Shown here: piece by piece, positions 1 through 6,336 of the stretch
How the letters are laid out: every line of letters begins with the position of its first letter
How positions within the stretch are numbered: position 1 is the stretch's first letter
DNA from: DUZB01 sp964407525
GTDB lineage: Bacteria; Desulfobacterota; DSM-4660; Desulfatiglandales; Desulfatiglandaceae
Length of the DNA stretch: 9,940 bases
Direction of reading: 5' to 3'
NCBI GenBank assembly: GCA_964407525.1
Contig: CAYOWC010000184.1
Span: 1-9,940 of the forward strand
Position numbers and translations under genes: made by a program
The notes under the pieces: generated by a model
Database searches by the model: none
Told to the model about the DNA's origin: nothing
What the model saw: only the letters and a program-made list of their open reading frames with translations

Positions 1-799
1 GGCGGCCCAGCATCTGGATGAAAAAAGTAAATCCAAAAATCTCCAGGAAAAACTGGATCCCGCTGGGCAGACCGTATCGCATGAGCCGTCCGAAAAGCTC
101 CCGGTCAAAATTGCGTTGTTTCCAGGTTCCGAAATCCATTCGGTTTTTCCGGTTAAAAATGAGCAGGATCAGGATGAACACAATCGTTGCAGATGCCGTT
201 ACCGTGGCATAGGCCGCGCCTTTAATGCCCATTTCGGGGAAAGGGCCTATGCCATTGATCAGACAGTAATCAAGGGGGATATTCACGGCGGCGCCGCTCA
301 TGTGGACGAGCATCACCGTCCAGGTTAGGCCTCTTCCGGTATAAAAACAGGCCATGGTCGAGCTGAGAACGATTAACCCGGCCCCCAGCGTGAGGATGTT
401 GAAATAGTCCACCTCGAGAGATTGAATATTCGGCGAATGGCCTATTATTTGAAATAGTGGTTCAGAAATAAAAGTTAGGGAAGCGAGGAAACAGGAAGCC
501 AGGATGGCGAACCAGATCCCTTGCCAGAGAGCCGCCCCGACCCGCCAATGGGCTCCTGCGCCGGTGTACTGGGCTACAAAGGCGTTGGTATAAGTGGCTA
601 CACCCATGAAAAAGGCGATGAAGGTAAAGGAAGCGATACCGGCAGGCATAGCAGCCGCGATGGTGTCAACGGAATAATTGGCGAGAAAAACCCGATCAGT
701 AAACTGCATCAGGGTAATGGATCCCATGGAGGCAACCAGGGGCAGGCTGATGACCAGCACCTGGCGGTATCCATTTGGTTTTGACCAGCGTTTAATCAT
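1..799 (-). CDS. MATE family efflux transporter, N-terminal part (runs off left edge)
   Basis: Reading the minus strand from ATG at 799 gives 266 uninterrupted codons to the window edge, so the C-terminal part is missing (MATE proteins are usually about 450 residues). The product is a hydrophobic inner-membrane protein that should export drugs or organic cations in exchange for Na+ or H+. Visible family features are a first helix around residues 13-33 followed by MQFTDRVF (31-38, including the D of the helix-1 loop), the FVAQYTGAG loop (74-82), FYTGRG (152-157), the NIPLDYCLI segment (173-181) and MGIKGAAYAT (190-199), where MATE proteins carry a GixGAAxAT motif. About six membrane segments are covered. 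No good Shine-Dalgarno precedes the ATG, and a terminator-like hairpin lies 14 bp upstream. An in-frame TTG further upstream is possible but less likely. The family call is firm; the substrate cannot be told. Confidence 0.9.
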   Translation of the reverse strand, partial: MIKRWSKPNGYRQVLVISLPLVASMGSITLMQFTDRVFLANYSVDTIAAAMPAGIASFTFIAFFMGVATYTNAFVAQYTGAGAHWRVGAALWQGIWFAILASCFLASLTFISEPLFQIIGHSPNIQSLEVDYFNILTLGAGLIVLSSTMACFYTGRGLTWTVMLVHMSGAAVNIPLDYCLINGIGPFPEMGIKGAAYATVTASATIVFILILLIFNRKNRMDFGTWKQRNFDRELFGRLMRYGLPSGIQFFLEIFGFTFFIQMLGR

Positions 800-813
800 G
801 AGTAAGCAAGTCC

Positions 814-847
814 AAAAAAAAATAAGACCCCGCAAAAATGCGAAGTC
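814..847 (-). terminator. Intrinsic terminator-like hairpin in the MATE gene leader
   Basis: On the minus strand GACTTCGCA-TTTT-TGCGGGGTC (847 to 826) can form a 9-bp stem with two G-U pairs and a 4-nt loop. It is followed at once by TTATTTTTTTTT (825 to 814). This is the classic shape of a Rho-independent terminator reading toward the MATE gene. Its U-tract ends 14 bp before the MATE start codon. It either ends a transcript from further right or acts as an attenuator; which of the two is inference. Confidence 0.7.
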
Positions 848-867
848 TACAAAGGGAAATAATAAAA

Positions 868-1044
868 CTTAAAAGATGCAATTAGCGGTTAGCGGTTAGC
901 GGTTACTTAGCCGCACGATATCGGTTATTTACAGTTACATTAGGTTGGCATCAAAAAATGAAAGCTTCAATATGGTAAGAAGGCATTTAAATATTTGAAT
1001 CCTTTAAGCTAACGGCCATGTAAAAGCTAATTGCAACTTTTAGG
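868..1044 (+). mobile_element. MITE-like palindromic element, copy 1
   Basis: A 177-bp non-coding element. The left end CTTAAAAGATGCAATTAGC (868-886) matches the reverse complement of the right end (1026-1044, CCTAAAAGTTGCAATTAGC) at 17 of 19 positions. Inside the left end is a heptamer tandem, TTAGCGG, about three units (883-905). It shares with the copy at 5911-6081, in the same orientation, TTTACAG, GCATCAAAAAATGAA, TAAATATTTG and an almost identical right arm. The flanks are TAAAA on the left and TTAAA on the right, an imperfect direct repeat. It encodes nothing recognisable. Confidence 0.75.
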
Positions 1045-1309
1045 TTAAACCAAACAGATATATAGCATGCATGGTTGGTAAGTTCCAGTTTTTTCCCCTA
1101 CTGTTCCAGGGTGATGGGGCATTCTTTCCGGACATGCTTTTAATGTAGACCATCGGAATTGCTTTCTTAGTCATAACCTTTATGACACTCACAATTGAAG
1201 AGTTCTGAAATAGGTCTGAAAGAGTTTGATTATGATTATGATTAAGATTATGATTGTGAGCGTTTACATTCTCTTGAAGGTTTGTGTCAGGTAGGTAAGT
1301 TAGAATCAA
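1040..1309 (-). CDS. Doubtful hypothetical ORF, 89 aa, TTG start
   Basis: An open frame of 89 codons with a TTG start, no convincing ribosome binding site and no family I recognise. The first part is a low-complexity His/Asn stretch (about residues 18-28) that is simply the translation of the GATTAT tandem repeat. The rest is Lys/Ser/Asn-rich with no motif. The 3' end runs into the first bases of the palindromic element. It could be a decayed gene or chance; I list it only because the roughly 560-bp gap between the MATE gene and murI holds nothing better. Confidence 0.15.
   Translation of the reverse strand: MILTYLPDTNLQENVNAHNHNLNHNHNQTLSDLFQNSSIVSVIKVMTKKAIPMVYIKSMSGKNAPSPWNSRGKNWNLPTMHAIYLFGLT
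1228..1260 (+). repeat. GATTAT hexamer tandem repeat
   Basis: Five and a half imperfect hexamer units: GATTAT, GATTAT, GATTAA, GATTAT, GATTGT, then GAG. It lies in the AT-rich space upstream of murI. No function can be read from it. Confidence 0.7.
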
Positions 1310-1344
1310 GCCCGAATTTCTAAATCAGTAACCGTAATCCTCCC

Positions 1345-1350
1345 GGAGGT
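1345..1350 (+). promoter_or_regulatory. Shine-Dalgarno of murI
   Basis: GGAGGT lies 9 nt before the ATG at 1360, an ideal ribosome binding site that fixes the murI start. It also forms the right half of a short CCTCC/GGAGG inverted repeat (1339-1349) that could mask the site in the mRNA. Confidence 0.75.
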
Positions 1351-1359
1351 TTTTGAAAC

Positions 1360-2184
1360 ATGATCGGAGTATTTGATTCAGGCTTTGGGGGGCTCACCAT
1401 CCTCAGGGCTTTTCTGAAAAAAATGCCTGAATACGATTTTATCTATTTCGGAGATAGCGCACGAAACCCTTATGGAAACAAATCCCAGGAAGTGATTTAT
1501 CAATATACGCGGCAGGCTGTAGAATTCCTTTTTAAAAGAGGCTGCGTTCTGATCATCTTGGCCTGTAATACCGCGTCGACCAAGGCATTGAGAAGGATTC
1601 AGCAACAATTACTTCCAGAGAAATATCCCGACAGACGGGTTCTTGGTGTCGTGATTCCCCTTGCCGAGGCCGGCGTTGAGACCTCCCGGTTCGGTCGTAT
1701 TGGAGTTATCGGGACCACCGCTACCATCGAATCGGGTGTATACGGGGAGGAATTGAAGAAACTAGACCCTTTCTTGAAAATCTACGGCCAGGCTTGTCCT
1801 CTTCTCGTTCCCCTTGTTGAAGAGGGTTGGGTGGGCAAGCCGGAGACGAACATGATCCTCAAAAAATACCTGCGTCGGCTTAAGCGGAAAAAGATCGATT
1901 CTCTGATCCTGGGTTGTACCCACTACCCTTTTCTTCAGAATGATATTGAGAGAGTCATGGGCAGGAACTGTCGCGTTCTGGACGGGCCTTCCATAGTTTC
2001 CGAGAAGCTGAAAGACTATTTATACCGGCACCCGGAGATGGAAGAGCGGATATCTCGGAATGGCAGTACCACTTTTTGCACCACAGATGACCCGGAGAGA
2101 TTCAAGACATTTGGGCAGAAATTTCTTTGCCGGAATGTCCGGAATGTGGAATTGGCGACCCTTGGCCATGGGAATGAAAAATGA
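1360..2184 (+). CDS. murI: Glutamate racemase
   Basis: The enzyme interconverts L- and D-glutamate without a cofactor in the cytoplasm, supplying the D-glutamate of peptidoglycan stem peptides. At 274 aa it has the usual family length and is complete. Visible signatures are FDSGFGGLT (residues 5-13, with the substrate-binding Asp6-Ser7), YFGDSARNPYG (29-39), the first catalytic cysteine in ACNTAS (Cys69), and the second in LGCTHYPF (Cys186, followed by Thr187-His188). All key residues of the two-cysteine racemization mechanism are present, so it should be active. The start is supported by GGAGGT 9 nt upstream. The gene stands alone: the left neighbour is divergent and the receptor genes to the right are convergent. 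No regulatory site was seen beyond the short inverted repeat over the ribosome binding site. The C-terminal tail after about residue 255 is not conserved in this family. Confidence 0.96.
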   Translation: MIGVFDSGFGGLTILRAFLKKMPEYDFIYFGDSARNPYGNKSQEVIYQYTRQAVEFLFKRGCVLIILACNTASTKALRRIQQQLLPEKYPDRRVLGVVIPLAEAGVETSRFGRIGVIGTTATIESGVYGEELKKLDPFLKIYGQACPLLVPLVEEGWVGKPETNMILKKYLRRLKRKKIDSLILGCTHYPFLQNDIERVMGRNCRVLDGPSIVSEKLKDYLYRHPEMEERISRNGSTTFCTTDDPERFKTFGQKFLCRNVRNVELATLGHGNEK

Positions 2185-2213
2185 TTTCGCGCAGAGACGC
2201 AGGGACGCAGAGG
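2185..2213 (+). repeat. CGCAGAGACGCAGGGACGCAGAG tandem-type intergenic repeat
   Basis: Directly after the murI stop come three units of an 8-9-bp motif around ACGCAG (GCGCAGAG, ACGCAGGG, ACGCAGAGG). Similar CGCAGAGACGCAGAG stretches are common between genes in environmental bacterial genomes (from general knowledge, not searched here). It has no T-tract or hairpin and is not a terminator. Confidence 0.6.
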
Positions 2214-2265
2214 AAAACTGGAAATGAAGGTGCAAGGATTGCGGGTTCGGATTATCCCTGAAGTC

Positions 2266-2297
2266 TGTAGGTTGGGGTGAAGCATGAACCCCAACAC
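2266..2297 (+). repeat. Palindromic GTTGGGGT...ACCCCAAC hairpin repeat
   Basis: GTTGGGGT (2271-2278) and ACCCCAAC (2288-2295) form a perfect 8-bp stem around a 9-nt loop, preceded by TGTAG and followed by ACA. The layout closely resembles the dispersed TGTAGGTTGGGTTGAG...AACCCAACA palindromes found in many bacterial genomes (recalled, not searched). It could stall polymerase or stabilise the 3' end of the murI mRNA, but no T-tract follows. Confidence 0.65.
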
Positions 2298-2444
2298 AAG
2301 ACTGCCAGGGTTAAGGGTTGCGAGTTGCTGGTTTTTTCGATCCCATGGGCCAGCATTGGAATGCGTTAGTTTCTTTCCCGATTAGACTCTTGGTAGAATA
2401 CCAGCAACGAGCAACCAGCAACGAGTAACCCTCAACCGTCTTGT
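2296..2444. repeat. About 149-bp imperfect palindromic element abutting the DctP stop codon
   Basis: The outer arms ACAAGAC (2296-2302) and GTCTTGT (2438-2444) are exact inverted repeats. Inside them GGTTAAGGGTTGCGAGTTGC and two more bases (2309-2331) match the reverse complement of 2415-2437 at 19 of 23 positions. The right arm also carries AGCAACGAG/CAACCAGCAACGAG direct repeats. The element ends exactly at the base before the minus-strand TAA (2445-2447). It is a different family from the three TTAGC-rich elements. It may act as an mRNA-end hairpin for the receptor operon or be a MITE remnant; no target-site duplication was seen. Confidence 0.65.
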
Positions 2445-3458
2445 TTACGGGCACGGTCTTCCAAGTATCAGATATACCTTTTCCAGAAGTTCTTTTGGAT
2501 AACTCTCTCCTGTGAGATTTCGAGCGACCTTTCCATTGACGTCGTAAAATTCCTTTAACGCCTCTCCTTCAGGGATAGGGATAATTTCTAACCCACTCTT
2601 CTTTATGATTTCAACCGCCTCCATGCTTTGGGTTCTGAGCTCGGTCGTCATTTTATCCATGGCCTCGGCCATAGTGCTTTTCAGCAGTTTGGCCAGTTCT
2701 TCAGGGAGTTTCCTGTAATATTTCAACGAGATCAGGATGGCGCCTGTTGAATGGACGAAAGGTAATGCGGTCATATAATGAAGATTCGCCTGCCACTGAA
2801 GGGCTAGTGCGCCAATGGGGGGGGCATAAACCGTGTCGATCATGCCGGTATTCAGGCCTGTTGTTACATCGGTTATGGCAAGGGGGATCGGGTTGACGCC
2901 CATGGCGGCAAACGTCTCTTTTGCGATGGGATCCCCGGACCAGGCCCAGACTTTGAGACCTGCAAAATCTCCCACCGTCCTCACGGGTTTTTTCGAAAAT
3001 ATGTGTACGTTCCCCACTTCTCCCCAGGAGAGCAATTCAAATCCCTTTTTTTTGAACTGTTCGGCAAAAAACTGCTGCAGCTCTTTGTGAACCCGGTCTG
3101 TTTCCTCATCGTTCCGGAAAAGAAAAGGTAGATCCAGGACTCTTACCATGGGAAGGATTTTACCGAACCCGACGCCTGAAAATGCTGCGCATTGAATCTG
3201 GCCGATTCGGATTTTCTTCAATACATCAATCTCATCGCCGGCAATACCGCCCGGATAGATCCTGAGCCCAAGGCGACCGTCGCTTTTTTTACGGAGGACC
3301 TCGTCCACATCCCGCATCCGTTTGATCCACGTGGACCCTTCGGGCGCTACGGTGGCAAATTTTATCATGTATTTCGGTTTCGCTTCTGCGCAGTAAGTGA
3401 AAAATGACGGGATGGTCCAGGTGCAAAGGACTATGGCTAAAATAAAGATTTGTTTCAT
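2445..3458 (-). CDS. dctP: TRAP transporter solute receptor, DctP family (TatP-like)
   Basis: A periplasmic substrate-binding protein that would deliver a ligand to a TRAP secondary transporter. The 337 aa are normal for the family. A signal peptide covers about residues 1-26 (charged MKQ, hydrophobic core, AEA before Lys27). DctP-family features follow: KFATVAPEGSTW (33-44), YPGGIAGDEIDVLKKIRIGQIQ (68-89), VLDLPFLF (107-114), FAGLKVWAWSGDP (165-177), and the stretch from 195 to 214 ending in IDTVYAPP. Where classical receptors have GLKxR with a carboxylate-binding arginine, this one has GLKVWAW, so the ligand may not be a simple carboxylate. The start is set by CAGGAG (3468-3473) 9 nt upstream. 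It follows the TatT gene by 47 bp, which supports a receptor-TPR partnership. No permease gene follows; the next gene is convergent murI. The family call is firm; the ligand is unknown. Confidence 0.92.
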   Translation of the reverse strand: MKQIFILAIVLCTWTIPSFFTYCAEAKPKYMIKFATVAPEGSTWIKRMRDVDEVLRKKSDGRLGLRIYPGGIAGDEIDVLKKIRIGQIQCAAFSGVGFGKILPMVRVLDLPFLFRNDEETDRVHKELQQFFAEQFKKKGFELLSWGEVGNVHIFSKKPVRTVGDFAGLKVWAWSGDPIAKETFAAMGVNPIPLAITDVTTGLNTGMIDTVYAPPIGALALQWQANLHYMTALPFVHSTGAILISLKYYRKLPEELAKLLKSTMAEAMDKMTTELRTQSMEAVEIIKKSGLEIIPIPEGEALKEFYDVNGKVARNLTGESYPKELLEKVYLILGRPCP

Positions 3459-3467
3459 AGGTAAATT

Positions 3468-3473
3468 CTCCTG
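3468..3473 (-). promoter_or_regulatory. Shine-Dalgarno of the DctP gene
   Basis: CAGGAG on the minus strand, 9 nt before the ATG at 3458. This fixes the start that gives a complete signal peptide and suggests efficient independent re-initiation after TatT. Confidence 0.7.
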
Positions 3474-3505
3474 TTTTTTCTATTGTAACTATTGTTATGG
3501 TTTGT

Positions 3506-4354
3506 TTAGAAAAAGAACTCATCGACCTCTTCTTTAAGGGATTGCATCTTCTTTTTCATGGCGCTGTTGATCAGGCACGTTTCTTTTATCACGTCAGCTG
3601 GGGTTTTCCCCACTTCTTCGATGAGAGACAGGAAAAGACTCTTATCCTGAACGCGCACCGCGTAATATTTGGCATAATTATACTGGGCTAAGAAAAAACG
3701 GCCATGGCTCAAGGAAATGGCTTTCGTAAAATATTCTTTTGCTTTTGCAGGGTCTCCGCCCAACATGGGCGGTCTCGCCGCAAGCATTGACCCCATCAAG
3801 ATACAGGGAGATCCATAGAAATAGTCGGGGTTTAATGCCATGACTTTCGTCAGGCATTCCTGAGCAGTTTTCATCTGACCCATGGCCGCCGGTTTGTCCA
3901 AGTTGATGTTAATCCACAGATTCCATGCCATGGTGACCCAGAAGAGGGGTTCTATGTCCCCCGAGTTGATGGTTTTCAATCTATTAGACACCGTATCGGG
4001 CTCCGAGTCTTTTATTCCGAGGGCCTTCAGTCCGTAAGTCCTCGCTCTTATATAGAACTCGGAGGCGCGCTGTTTATCCTGTTCTTCCACGAAAACCATG
4101 GCGTATCCGGTAAATCCCATGCAGAGTGCCGATAACAGCTGTTTATCTTCCGGGACATTTTTCAAAAAGCCTTCCAAGAGTTTAAGCTCGGAGGGAAGGG
4201 ATTGTTCCGCCATCTTAAGGTCGCACTCCTCAAAGAGGGCCATGGTCATATTTGGTACGAAGTCAGGCATGGTTGTCAAAGCCAGTTTCATGCAGCTGGT
4301 GAGAAGAAACGGCGTGAGAAGAAGGGAAAAAAGAATTCTGAAGTTTTTTTTCAT
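3506..4354 (-). CDS. TatT-type TPR lipoprotein (TPR-protein-associated TRAP transporter T component)
   Basis: A 282-aa predicted lipoprotein whose signal peptide ends in a lipobox LTSC with the modifiable Cys21. It belongs to the TatT family known from Treponema pallidum Tp0956, an alpha-helical TPR-like trimer that binds the TRAP receptor TatP (Tp0957) in the periplasm. Sequence support includes DFVPNMTMALFEECDLKMAE near the N-terminus (31-50), helical repeats through 100-180, and the family-like core LAARPPMLGGDPAKAKEYF (191-209) followed by an SHGRFFLAQYNYAKYYAVRVQD segment (216-237). The start ATG at 4354 is preceded by CAGGAT. The next gene downstream is the DctP receptor, 47 bp away, matching the known TatT-TatP pairing. 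The C-terminus (from about 265) is charged and helical, ending in FFF. No permease is present nearby. Upstream, a palindromic element separates it from the TPR-protein gene. Confidence 0.9.
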   Translation of the reverse strand: MKKNFRILFSLLLTPFLLTSCMKLALTTMPDFVPNMTMALFEECDLKMAEQSLPSELKLLEGFLKNVPEDKQLLSALCMGFTGYAMVFVEEQDKQRASEFYIRARTYGLKALGIKDSEPDTVSNRLKTINSGDIEPLFWVTMAWNLWININLDKPAAMGQMKTAQECLTKVMALNPDYFYGSPCILMGSMLAARPPMLGGDPAKAKEYFTKAISLSHGRFFLAQYNYAKYYAVRVQDKSLFLSLIEEVGKTPADVIKETCLINSAMKKKMQSLKEEVDEFFF

Positions 4355-4380
4355 GATGAATCCTGTTCTAAATTGTAAAA

Positions 4381-4550
4381 CTTAAAAGCACTTAGCTTTT
4401 GAGCTATTAGCCGTTAGCTTAATGATGTAAATAATTTATATCAATTTTTCCTGTATTACAGCCTTTACTTTTTGATGCTGAGCTGTTTCTCCGTAAACGA
4501 CTTATATTATAGGGCTATGTAACCGCTAAGCGCTAATTGCAGCTTTTAGG
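4381..4550 (-). mobile_element. MITE-like palindromic element, copy 2 (inverted), with 5-bp direct repeats
   Basis: A 170-bp element related to those at 868-1044 and 5911-6081 but in the opposite orientation: its reverse complement begins CCTAAAAGCTGCAATTAGC and contains TCAGCATCAAAAAGTAAAG and CTAACGGCTA, as in the other copies. It is flanked by identical TAAAA pentamers (4376-4380 and 4551-4555), consistent with a target-site duplication, although in an AT-rich setting. It lies between the TPR-protein stop (4558) and the TatT start (4354), filling the space between two genes of one likely operon. Confidence 0.75.
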
Positions 4551-4557
4551 TAAAAAG

Positions 4558-5775
4558 CTAATATCCAATTGCGGCGGAACCCTGTTTAATAGGTGCTTTC
4601 AGGTATTTTTCGGCGATAAACTGAGCGCCTGAAGCATTTTCCATGTTTAATACCTGTTCGTAGTAGTTTTCGGCTTCTTCTCTGTTTCCTTCAAGGTCGT
4701 AAATCATACCTTTCTTAAGAATAGTCCAAGCAATCATGGCAGGATCATTTTCAGGGTCGGCCGAGGCTAAAAGAAGATTGATTTTTTCCATGGCTTGTGG
4801 ATAGTTGTTTCCGTAAATATCATGGATAAGCTCAAGGTATCGGGCCCTTCGTTCCCACATGGCGGCCGATAGTTTATCTTCCGATTCAAACCCTTTCTGC
4901 CGGAGTTCCGCCACGGTTTTCTTGACCATGTCGTCTTTGTTCAGTCGTATGTAGGTTACCCCTTTAAGAAGATGAAACTTGGGATTGTTTTTAAATGTGT
5001 TTGATAGTTCCATGGACAAGGACAATGATTTTGCATAGTTTTTCTGTAAAAACAGGTAGATATGAAGAAGGACACTCTTGGTTTCTATGGATGAGAATAC
5101 GGCTTCTTCTGCAGCAATGTTGAGTCTTTCGAGTCCTCTTTTTATGTCCCCCTTGTAAAGGAAAAAGGAAGTGATGAATTTAAGGAAACCCGAAAGGCGG
5201 GCCGTGTAATAATCAAAAGTTCCCAATCCCAATAATACGTCCTTGTTATCCGGAGCCATCTCTTGGCAGACCTTTAATGCGTCAATGGCTTCTCTGGCCA
5301 GGAAATAGGAGGACATCCATCTTCCCTTCATTAATTCAAACCGGCCTTTGAAACCCAGTGCCCCGCCAAGATAAAAGAAATCGTAACTGTTCCCACCTGT
5401 CTGGTCAACACGTGCCTTAGCTATTTCTATCGCCCTGTCAATTCGTTTTTTGAATTCGGAAACATTCCCGGGCGTCCAGAACCCGGCGGCAAGTCGCGAC
5501 CAAGATACCATGGCAAGATAAAAATATCCCGCTGGAAGAGCAGGCGACTGGGCGATAACCTCTCTGAAAACCCTTTCTGCTTCAGGAAATCTGCGATCGT
5601 AAACGAGATGAATGCCTTCTAATATCAGCCCCTCTGATTTTGATACTCCACGGTCGCCTGTCTGTTGGTTTTCATGAGCGGAGGCTGCTTCCGCAAGTTC
5701 CACGAAAAGGATTGGCAAAACAATCAAAACGCAGAAAGTTAGGGTTGATATCCTACTGAAATTCCATCTTTTCAT
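4558..5775 (-). CDS. Secreted TPR-like repeat protein, function unknown
   Basis: A 405-aa protein starting at ATG 5775. A longer reading from ATG 5808 lacks a ribosome binding site and would put 11 residues before an otherwise perfect signal peptide; the chosen start has CAGGGA upstream. The signal peptide spans residues 1-30 or so (MKRWNF, hydrophobic core, LAEA-ASA), so the protein is periplasmic or outer-membrane facing. The mature part is built of helical hairpins with TPR character: 49-80 (YDRRFPEAERVFREVIAQSP), 160-190 (AREAIDALKVCQEMAPDNKD, then LLGLGTFDYY), 230-275, and 345-385 (EGNREEAENYYEQVLNMENA). The middle section, GLGTFDYY plus a hydrophobic segment and YKGDIKRGLERL (183-218), recalls the IML2/TTC39-like TPR family, but this is only an impression. 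It precedes TatT and DctP in the same direction and may be cotranscribed with them. I do not recognise a specific function. Confidence 0.8.
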   Translation of the reverse strand: MKRWNFSRISTLTFCVLIVLPILFVELAEAASAHENQQTGDRGVSKSEGLILEGIHLVYDRRFPEAERVFREVIAQSPALPAGYFYLAMVSWSRLAAGFWTPGNVSEFKKRIDRAIEIAKARVDQTGGNSYDFFYLGGALGFKGRFELMKGRWMSSYFLAREAIDALKVCQEMAPDNKDVLLGLGTFDYYTARLSGFLKFITSFFLYKGDIKRGLERLNIAAEEAVFSSIETKSVLLHIYLFLQKNYAKSLSLSMELSNTFKNNPKFHLLKGVTYIRLNKDDMVKKTVAELRQKGFESEDKLSAAMWERRARYLELIHDIYGNNYPQAMEKINLLLASADPENDPAMIAWTILKKGMIYDLEGNREEAENYYEQVLNMENASGAQFIAEKYLKAPIKQGSAAIGY

Positions 5776-5910
5776 TAAAATCCCTGTGGGCTGATAAACT
5801 TTCCACATACCGCTGAATTAAAGACGTGGAAAAGTGTGGATTTTTTTTGTTTATGTATTAGATTAATCGGTTAGAATACAATATAAGGCAAGGTTCGGTT
5901 TATCTTTACA

Positions 5911-6081
5911 CCTGAAAAATGCAATTAGCAGTTAGCAGTTAGCTATTAGCCGGACAAAATCAGTGATTTACAGTCTAAAAGGTCAGCATCAAAAAATGAA
6001 GTTCAAACATCGGAAACCATCATGTAAATATTTGGGATCTTTGAACTAACGGCTATGTAAAAGCTAATTGCAGCTTTTAGG
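5911..6081 (+). mobile_element. MITE-like palindromic element, copy 3, with TTACA direct repeats
   Basis: A 171-bp element in the same orientation as the copy at 868-1044. The left end CCTGAAAAATGCAATTAGC (5911-5929) matches the reverse complement of 6063-6081 (CCTAAAAGCTGCAATTAGC) at 16 of 19 positions. The internal heptamer is TTAGCAG (two units) where copy 1 has TTAGCGG. TTACA occurs immediately on both sides (5906-5910 and 6082-6086), as expected of a 5-bp target-site duplication. It is non-coding. Confidence 0.8.
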
Positions 6082-6126
6082 TTACACTTTTAGAAGAACT
6101 ATTCCCTGTTTCATGATTCGATAATA

Positions 6127-6181
6127 TCTCGAATTTCCTGTGAGTAGAAAGAACACGGTTTCAACTCTTACACTTGCAGCA
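6127..6181 (+). repeat. 55-bp direct repeat, left copy, at the assembly gap
   Basis: These 55 bases are identical to 6282-6336 and end exactly at the first N. This is best explained as a contig-end overlap left by the assembler rather than a biological repeat. Confidence 0.9.
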
Positions 6182-6281
6182 NNNNNNNNNNNNNNNNNNN
6201 NNNNNNNNNNNNNNNNNNNNNNNNNNNNNNNNNNNNNNNNNNNNNNNNNNNNNNNNNNNNNNNNNNNNNNNNNNNNNNNNN
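6182..6281. other. Assembly gap of 100 Ns
   Basis: A run of exactly 100 N, the conventional placeholder for a gap of unknown size. Because both flanks carry the same 55 bp, the true gap may be negative, with the two contigs overlapping. Confidence 0.97.
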
Positions 6282-6336
6282 TCTCGAATTTCCTGTGAGT
6301 AGAAAGAACACGGTTTCAACTCTTACACTTGCAGCA
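6282..6336 (+). repeat. 55-bp direct repeat, right copy, at the assembly gap
   Basis: Second copy of the 55-bp sequence, starting at the base after the last N. It reaches to within 29 bp of the RmlD-like start, so the leader of that gene is partly uncertain. Confidence 0.9.

Noticed and set aside
883..905. TTAGCGG heptamer tandem as a CRISPR or telomere-like array
   Set aside because: Only about three units with no spacers, located inside one arm of the palindromic element, and matched by TTAGCAG in another copy.
1040..1309. A real gene for an 89-aa protein between the MATE gene and murI
   Set aside because: TTG start without a ribosome binding site, part of it just translates the GATTAT repeat, it ends inside a mobile repeat, and it has no recognisable motif. 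Kept only as a very low-confidence entry.
4416..4444. TTGATA-N17-TAAGCT as a promoter for the TatT gene on the minus strand
   Set aside because: The -10 matches the consensus at only three positions and the pair lies inside the mobile element; not distinguishable from background.
5802..5848. TCCACA/TGTGGA inverted repeat followed by eight Ts, a possible plus-strand terminator
   Set aside because: The stem is only 6 bp with a loop of about 27 nt, and no plus-strand gene ends there; more likely chance in AT-rich sequence.
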